9,526 nucleotides of DNA from Thiobacillus sp. UBA6918 (GTDB taxonomy: Bacteria; Pseudomonadota; Gammaproteobacteria; Burkholderiales; Thiobacillaceae). The position numbers and the translations under genes are program-made. The notes below the pieces were generated by a model. The model was not told the DNA's origin and ran no database searches. It saw only the letters and a list, made by a program, of their open reading frames with translations. The stretch covers positions 1 through 9,526 of the forward strand of contig DKAU01000053.1 of assembly GCA_002450925.1 (NCBI GenBank), in the 5' to 3' direction. This document shows, piece by piece, positions 6,471 through 9,526 of this stretch (position 1 is its first letter; the number at the start of each line of letters is the position of its first letter).

Positions 6471-6932
6471 ATGTTTCATATTGTTCTTTTCGAACCGGAA
6501 ATCCCGGGCAATACCGGCAACATCATTCGGCTTTCTGCGAATTCCGGCTGCCGGCTGCACCTGATCAAACCCTTGGGTTTTTCCCTGGACGAGAAATCGG
6601 TGCGACGTTCCGGGCTCGACTATCACGAGCTGGCAGATGTCGCGGTTCATGAAAACTGGACCGCTGCAAAAGAGGTCTTGCAAGGGGGAAACTGGTACGC
6701 ATTCACCACCAAGGCCAGTTGTACCCATGCCACTGCGAGCTTCACGCCCGGCGATGTGCTGGTGTTTGGGCCTGAAACCCGCGGGCTTCCGAAATCCATT
6801 CTCGACGAGTTCGACGAAAAACACCGCCTGAGATTGCCCATGTGTGCTGGCAGCCGAAGCATGAACCTTTCCAATGCCGTGAGCGTGGCAGTGTACGAGG
6901 CCTGGCGACAAAACAATTTCAGCGGCGTTTGA
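6471..6932 (+). CDS. trmL: tRNA (cytidine(34)-2'-O)-methyltransferase TrmL
   Basis: TrmL, a SPOUT-class enzyme, uses S-adenosylmethionine to 2'-O-methylate the wobble nucleotide (C34 or cmnm5U34) of leucine tRNAs. The 153-residue product is close to E. coli TrmL (157) and consists of the SPOUT core alone. The three knotted-fold motifs are present: P-E-I-P-G-N-T-G-N-I-I-R (9-20), V-F-G-P-E-T-R-G-L-P (98-107), and the SAM-binding knot S-R-S-M-N-L-S-N-A-V-S-V-A-V-Y-E (128-143). It is the only convincing plus-strand gene in the window. The ATG at 6471 lacks a good Shine-Dalgarno; an AGGA lies about 17 bases away, too far to be typical. Its last 14 bases overlap the end of the oppositely oriented oxygenase gene. 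In E. coli trmL lies just after gpsA-cysE, so proximity to gpsA is conserved while orientation is not. Confidence 0.96.
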   Translation: MFHIVLFEPEIPGNTGNIIRLSANSGCRLHLIKPLGFSLDEKSVRRSGLDYHELADVAVHENWTAAKEVLQGGNWYAFTTKASCTHATASFTPGDVLVFGPETRGLPKSILDEFDEKHRLRLPMCAGSRSMNLSNAVSVAVYEAWRQNNFSGV

Positions 6933-7506
6933 ACCATCCAGTAATGCTTTGCCTGGTTCGGGTTGCCGGCATGACTTCATGCGGGAATCGATGGCTCAGG
7001 AAACAGACCAGCGTGCCCCCTTCGGGCTGAATGTCCGTGCTGCCGCCATCTTCCAGTTCCATGCGCAATTGTCCGCCTTGTTCCGGCTGCCAGCTTTCAT
7101 TCAGGTAACAAATGATGGTGAGCGTTCGTCGGCTGTCTTTCTGAAACACGTCCAGATGCTTTTCGTAACCTGCGCCAGCAGGGTAGCGTGCAAAGTGAAC
7201 TTCCAGTTCGAACAGGCCTAGCTGCAGTTCACGGTTGACGGCAAGTCGCAGTTCATCCATCTGGGCAAAAAATTCGGCCTGGGCAGGGGTCGCCCGCTCT
7301 TCATCAAGCCAGAAAATGCTGTCTCCGCGCAGAGTGGAAAGTATCTGTCGCTGTTCGGCCTTTCCGATTGCGGCTGGGTGCAACGCGCCATCCTGATAAA
7401 GTTGTTCTGCTTCTTGTGCAAGTTTGTGAACCAACCCGCTAGAGAGAAAGCCGGGCGCGACACACCAGCCCTTTTCGGCGAGATCGGTGATGATGCTCTC
7501 GATCAC
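6919..7506 (-). CDS. 2-oxoglutarate/Fe(II)-dependent oxygenase, prolyl-4-hydroxylase-like (P4Hc/SM-20 type)
   Basis: This 195-residue protein has the double-stranded beta-helix iron site of 2OG oxygenases. H-L-D (117-119) provides His and Asp, F-P-H-E-V (174-178) provides the distal His176, and Arg185 in R-Q-S-I-T-G-W-F is placed to bind 2-oxoglutarate. R-Y-P-A-G-A-G-Y-E-K-H-L-D and the I-I-C-Y-L-N-x-x-W segment are typical of bacterial relatives of the eukaryotic HIF prolyl hydroxylases. A Pseudomonas putida member of that group hydroxylates EF-Tu, so a protein-prolyl target is plausible here but is inference. The start is GTG at 7506, sharing GTGA with the gpsA stop, so it is the last gene of the secB-gpsA operon. 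Its 3' end overlaps the convergent trmL end by 14 bases. No signal peptide is seen, so it should act in the cytoplasm. Confidence 0.88.
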   Translation of the reverse strand: MIESIITDLAEKGWCVAPGFLSSGLVHKLAQEAEQLYQDGALHPAAIGKAEQRQILSTLRGDSIFWLDEERATPAQAEFFAQMDELRLAVNRELQLGLFELEVHFARYPAGAGYEKHLDVFQKDSRRTLTIICYLNESWQPEQGGQLRMELEDGGSTDIQPEGGTLVCFLSHRFPHEVMPATRTRQSITGWFKRR

Positions 7507-8507
7507 TGGCGCGGATCTTCGGCCTTCTGGTTTCGGTGCAGCAGTTCTTCGACAGCCTGCCTGGGAGGTTCGTGCTCGTAGAGTATTTTGTTCACGGCGC
7601 TCGTGATCGGCATGTCCACGCCATGACGTTTTGCCAGCCGCAGCACTTCGGGGGTTGTGGTCACACCTTCCGCAACATGACCTAGGCTTGCAATGATGTC
7701 GTCCAGTTTTTCGCCCTTGGCCAGACGCAGACCAACCTGACGGTTTCGAGAGAGGTCTCCGGTGCAGGTAAGGATAAGGTCACCCATGCCGGAAAGGCCC
7801 ATGAAGGTCTCCATGTGGCCGCCAAGCGCCATGCCCAGGCGGGTGATTTCGGCAAGGCTGCGAGTGATTAATGCAGCGCGCGCATTGTGTCCAAAACCAA
7901 GACCGTCAGAAATGCCGGCGGCAATGGCAATTACGTTTTTGATTGCGCCACCCAGTTCGATCCCAACGACGTCTTCAGACGTGTAGATGCGCAGAGTGCC
8001 ACCGTGAAGAAGGTGGGCGATGCCTCCTGTGATCCGGGCATCATGAGATGCCAGTGTCAGGGCAGTGGGAATGCCCTTTGCCACTTCCATGGCAAAACTG
8101 GGACCGGACAACACACCACTGGGTACGCCTGGCAGGAGTTCGCCCACAATCTCATGTGGCAGCTTGCCCGTGCCTTCTTCAAACCCCTTGCTTACCCATA
8201 CCAGCGGGCAATCAATGCCGATCTTGGCCAGTTGAGCAAACAAACTGCGCAATCCGCTGCTGGGGACGGCGACAAGAACGAGTTGTGCATTGGAGACAGC
8301 GGCGGCAAGATCATTTTCGATTTTTAGTCTGGATGGCAGGGAGACGCCAGGGAGATAGTGGGCATTCTGTCCTGCGCTTGCCATGGCAGCCGCATGTGTT
8401 TCGCTGCGTGTCCAGAGCGTGACATCATGTCGTGCAGAAAAATGCACGGCCAGTGCGCTACCCCATGCGCCAGCACCCAATACGGCGATTTTCATCGGCT
8501 CGCTCAT
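7503..8507 (-). CDS. gpsA: Glycerol-3-phosphate dehydrogenase [NAD(P)+]
   Basis: GpsA reduces dihydroxyacetone phosphate to sn-glycerol-3-phosphate, the backbone for phospholipid synthesis, in the cytoplasm. The 334-residue length is standard. The Rossmann loop G-A-G-A-W-G is at 11-16, V-S-K-G-F at 105-109 carries a conserved Lys107, L-S-G-P-S-F-A is at 133-139, the catalytic Lys190 is in G-G-A-I-K-N-V, and the C-terminal domain has G-L-S-G-M-G-D-L (237-244) and C-T-G-D-L-S-R-N-R (248-256). The ATG at 8507 shares ATGA with the stop of the upstream SH3-protein gene. A second ATG four codons in (M-K-I-A-V-L-G) is also possible. Its stop overlaps the oxygenase GTG. Linkage to secB matches many proteobacteria. 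Confidence 0.98.
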   Translation of the reverse strand: MSEPMKIAVLGAGAWGSALAVHFSARHDVTLWTRSETHAAAMASAGQNAHYLPGVSLPSRLKIENDLAAAVSNAQLVLVAVPSSGLRSLFAQLAKIGIDCPLVWVSKGFEEGTGKLPHEIVGELLPGVPSGVLSGPSFAMEVAKGIPTALTLASHDARITGGIAHLLHGGTLRIYTSEDVVGIELGGAIKNVIAIAAGISDGLGFGHNARAALITRSLAEITRLGMALGGHMETFMGLSGMGDLILTCTGDLSRNRQVGLRLAKGEKLDDIIASLGHVAEGVTTTPEVLRLAKRHGVDMPITSAVNKILYEHEPPRQAVEELLHRNQKAEDPRQ

Positions 8508-8938
8508 AAACCCCAGACTTCACTGATTTTCAGATATCCCTCAAGGCCGCTGACATGTCGTACCTTGACCCAGCCGTTTTGAGCGGGCTCGAGCATGTCG
8601 AGGACGACGCCTTGAGAAGCACGGAATTGGATGGGGGAGCCATCCGAAGGTTTTCCTATTGCCTGTGCTGTGGGAGTGTTTACCAACAAGGTACGTTTGT
8701 TGCCAAGGGCTGATTCTTCGATCCAAGCGAGCTTGCCTGTTTCGTCTCGCACCTTGACCCAGCCTGAGGTGGTTACGATTTTTTCGAGTGGATACCCGCT
8801 GCTCAAAATGCCGATTTTTTCTGCCGAGGTCGAAGGCGCGTCAAACAGTATTGCTGGCCGTTGGGTTGAAGCAAAGTCGAGAGCCAGCAAAGAACTGGAT
8901 AACACCAGCAAAAGACTTGCAGCAACGGCGCGAATCAT
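8504..8938 (-). CDS. Exported protein with two tandem bacterial SH3 domains
   Basis: This 144-residue protein begins with a basic residue and a hydrophobic segment (M-I-R-A-V-A-A-S-L-L-L-V-L-S-S-S-L-L-A), a likely Sec signal peptide, so it should be periplasmic. The rest forms two SH3b-like units of about 55-60 residues. The first (about 27-80) contains G-W-V-K-V-R-D-E-T-G-K-L-A-W-I (59-73). The second (about 82-144) contains G-W-V-K-V-R-H-V-S-G-L-E-G-Y-L (122-136). There is no catalytic domain, so it may bind peptidoglycan or another protein; the partner is unknown. I chose ATG 8938, which overlaps the secB TGA by one base; a TTG one codon earlier is possible. It ends by overlapping gpsA. 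I recognise the domain class but no named gene. Confidence 0.85.
   Translation of the reverse strand: MIRAVAASLLLVLSSSLLALDFASTQRPAILFDAPSTSAEKIGILSSGYPLEKIVTTSGWVKVRDETGKLAWIEESALGNKRTLLVNTPTAQAIGKPSDGSPIQFRASQGVVLDMLEPAQNGWVKVRHVSGLEGYLKISEVWGL
8562..8575 (-). repeat. Copy 1 of a 14-base intragenic repeat in the SH3-protein gene
   Basis: ACCTTGACCCAGCC (plus-strand reading) occurs here and again at 8751-8764. On the minus strand both copies encode the G-W-V-K-V core of the two SH3 domains in the same frame. This fits an internal domain duplication or constraint on the motif, not a mobile repeat. Confidence 0.7.
8751..8764 (-). repeat. Copy 2 of a 14-base intragenic repeat in the SH3-protein gene
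   Basis: This is an exact match to 8562-8575 and encodes the G-W-V-K-V core of the first SH3 domain. The copies are 189 bases (63 codons) apart, equal to one domain length. Confidence 0.7.
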
Positions 8939-9399
8939 CAATGGGCGGTTCCGGGCGCCTGTGAGGCGGCCTGCTGCTGGCGCAGGAATTCCGCTTCAAA
9001 GTTGAAGGGCGCCAATTGCAGGGGAGGGAATCCTGCACGAAGTATCACGTCGGAAATCGTTTCGCGCGCATAGGGGAAAATAATGTTAGGGCAACCTATG
9101 CCAAGCGCTAGAGAAATTTGTTCTTCTGGCACGCCGGTAATACGAAATATTCCTGCTTGCGCACACTCAACCAGGTAATAGGTTTTGTCGCCCTTTTGAG
9201 CGGTCACTGTGACTTTAATTACAATTTCATATCTGTCCTGTTCAAGTTTTACGCTTTTGGATGCAAGTTCGACCGCAAACTCAGGAGCTTCGCGTTCAAA
9301 AAAGATAGAAGGGGCATGCGGCACTTCCACGGACAAATCCTTGACGTAAATTTTTTCGATGTTGAACCCCATTTGCGGTGTTTGCTGTTCTTCGACCAT
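8938..9399 (-). CDS. secB: Protein-export chaperone SecB
   Basis: SecB is the tetrameric cytoplasmic chaperone that keeps exported precursors unfolded and hands them to SecA. The 153-residue product matches E. coli SecB (155). Typical blocks are I-E-K-I-Y-V-K-D-L-S-V-E-V-P-H-A-P (14-30), V-E-C-A-Q-A-G-I-F (77-85), and C-P-N-I-I-F-P-Y-A-R-E-T-I-S-D (103-117) leading into the F-P-P-L-Q-L-A-P-F-N-F (124-134) region. A TTG at 9426 keeps the frame open nine codons upstream. I chose ATG 9399 because AGGGAG lies 7 bases before it and because SecB proteins start with a short acidic tail like this one. Its TGA overlaps the next gene's ATG by one base. Placement next to gpsA and a probable grxC end supports the call. 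Confidence 0.97.
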   Translation of the reverse strand: MVEEQQTPQMGFNIEKIYVKDLSVEVPHAPSIFFEREAPEFAVELASKSVKLEQDRYEIVIKVTVTAQKGDKTYYLVECAQAGIFRITGVPEEQISLALGIGCPNIIFPYARETISDVILRAGFPPLQLAPFNFEAEFLRQQQAASQAPGTAH

Positions 9400-9406
9400 G
9401 ACGGCA

Positions 9407-9412
9407 CTCCCT
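9407..9412 (-). promoter_or_regulatory. Shine-Dalgarno deciding the secB start
   Basis: AGGGAG on the minus strand is 7 bases before the ATG at 9399, ideal spacing. It falls inside the longer TTG-initiated frame, which argues that the extra nine codons are not translated. Confidence 0.65.
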
Positions 9413-9434
9413 GGTTGCTGGATCAATGAAAACA

Positions 9435-9453
9435 GGCGGTATTTTAACCCGCC
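9435..9453 (-). other. Small GC-armed hairpin upstream of secB
   Basis: GGCGG (9435-9439) pairs with CCGCC (9449-9453) across a 9-base AT-rich loop, in the gap between the preceding stop (9476) and the secB ribosome site. No T-run follows on the minus strand, so a simple intrinsic terminator is unlikely. A processing or RNA-stability element between the upstream gene and secB is possible, but five base pairs could arise by chance. Confidence 0.25.
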
Positions 9454-9475
9454 CGTATGGCATTACCGGTTTTGC

Positions 9476-9526
9476 TCAAGTATTTTGCCGCAACCAGTTC
9501 TTGAGGCCTGCCGCATCAAGGGCGCC
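9476..9526 (-). CDS. C-terminal end of a partial gene, probable glutaredoxin 3 (GrxC)
   Basis: The minus-strand frame entering at the window edge reads G-A-L-D-A-A-G-L-K-N-W-L-R-Q-N-T and stops with TGA at 9476-9478. The A-L-D-A-A-G-L-x-x-x-L pattern resembles the A-L-D-A-R-G-G-L-D-P-L-L end of E. coli GrxC, and grxC directly precedes secB in E. coli and many proteobacteria. Only 16 residues are visible and the C-x-x-C active site is outside the window, so the identification rests mostly on gene order. If correct, this glutathione-dependent protein belongs to the secB operon. Confidence 0.45.
   Translation of the reverse strand, partial: GALDAAGLKNWLRQNT

Noticed and set aside
6417..6980. 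Minus-strand open frame of 187 codons antisense to trmL
   Set aside because: TrmL has all its family motifs on the plus strand. The antisense product has no recognisable domain and would also run into the oxygenase gene.
9400..9426. N-terminal extension of SecB from a TTG at 9426
   Set aside because: The ATG at 9399 has an AGGGAG at ideal spacing and gives the normal SecB length; the extension would contain that ribosome site.

Overview
The window is ordinary, gene-dense, moderately GC-rich bacterial chromosome. It most resembles a betaproteobacterium of the Nitrosomonadales/Gallionellales type. Three things point there: the short 'Thiobacillus/Acidithiobacillus ferrooxidans-type' glutamate-cysteine ligase, the order gshA-gshB-(apbE)-EIIA-HPr-EI, and the secB-gpsA cluster next to trmL. 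This placement is by gene content and order only. I see no IS element, CRISPR array, tRNA, rRNA, prophage gene or attachment site, and no gene-free stretch longer than 90 bases.

Left two thirds (6381 down to 45, minus strand): one tightly packed probable operon reading gshA, gshB, apbE, a mannose-type PTS EIIA, ptsH (HPr), ptsI (Enzyme I), and an AlkA-like DNA glycosylase. Most junctions overlap or nearly touch: gshA/gshB have a 17-base gap, gshB overlaps or abuts apbE, EIIA/ptsH overlap by 20 bases, ptsH/ptsI share GTGA and ptsI/glycosylase share TTGA. Only the apbE-EIIA junction leaves a real gap (50 bases). The PTS proteins form an apparently orphan phosphorelay with no EIIB or EIIC here, which suggests regulation rather than sugar import. 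The first two genes make glutathione, apbE encodes a predicted lipoprotein flavinyltransferase, and the last gene repairs alkylated bases.

Middle (6382-6470): a short divergent intergenic region between gshA (minus) and trmL (plus). It holds a perfect 8-bp-arm palindrome just upstream of gshA.

Right third: trmL (plus; tRNA wobble 2'-O-methyltransferase) runs into the 3' end of a second minus-strand operon reading (probable grxC tail)-secB-SH3-domain protein-gpsA-2OG/Fe(II) oxygenase. Its genes from secB on are joined by 1- to 4-base stop/start overlaps. The order resembles E. coli grxC-secB-gpsA-cysE-trmL, but here a periplasmic SH3 protein sits between secB and gpsA, an oxygenase stands where cysE would be, and trmL is inverted.

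I found no clearly new biological system. The points most worth a second look are the Lys in place of the usual Thr metal ligand in ApbE, the gshA-proximal palindrome, the orphan PTS coupled to glutathione genes, and the SH3/oxygenase insertions in the secB-gpsA cluster.
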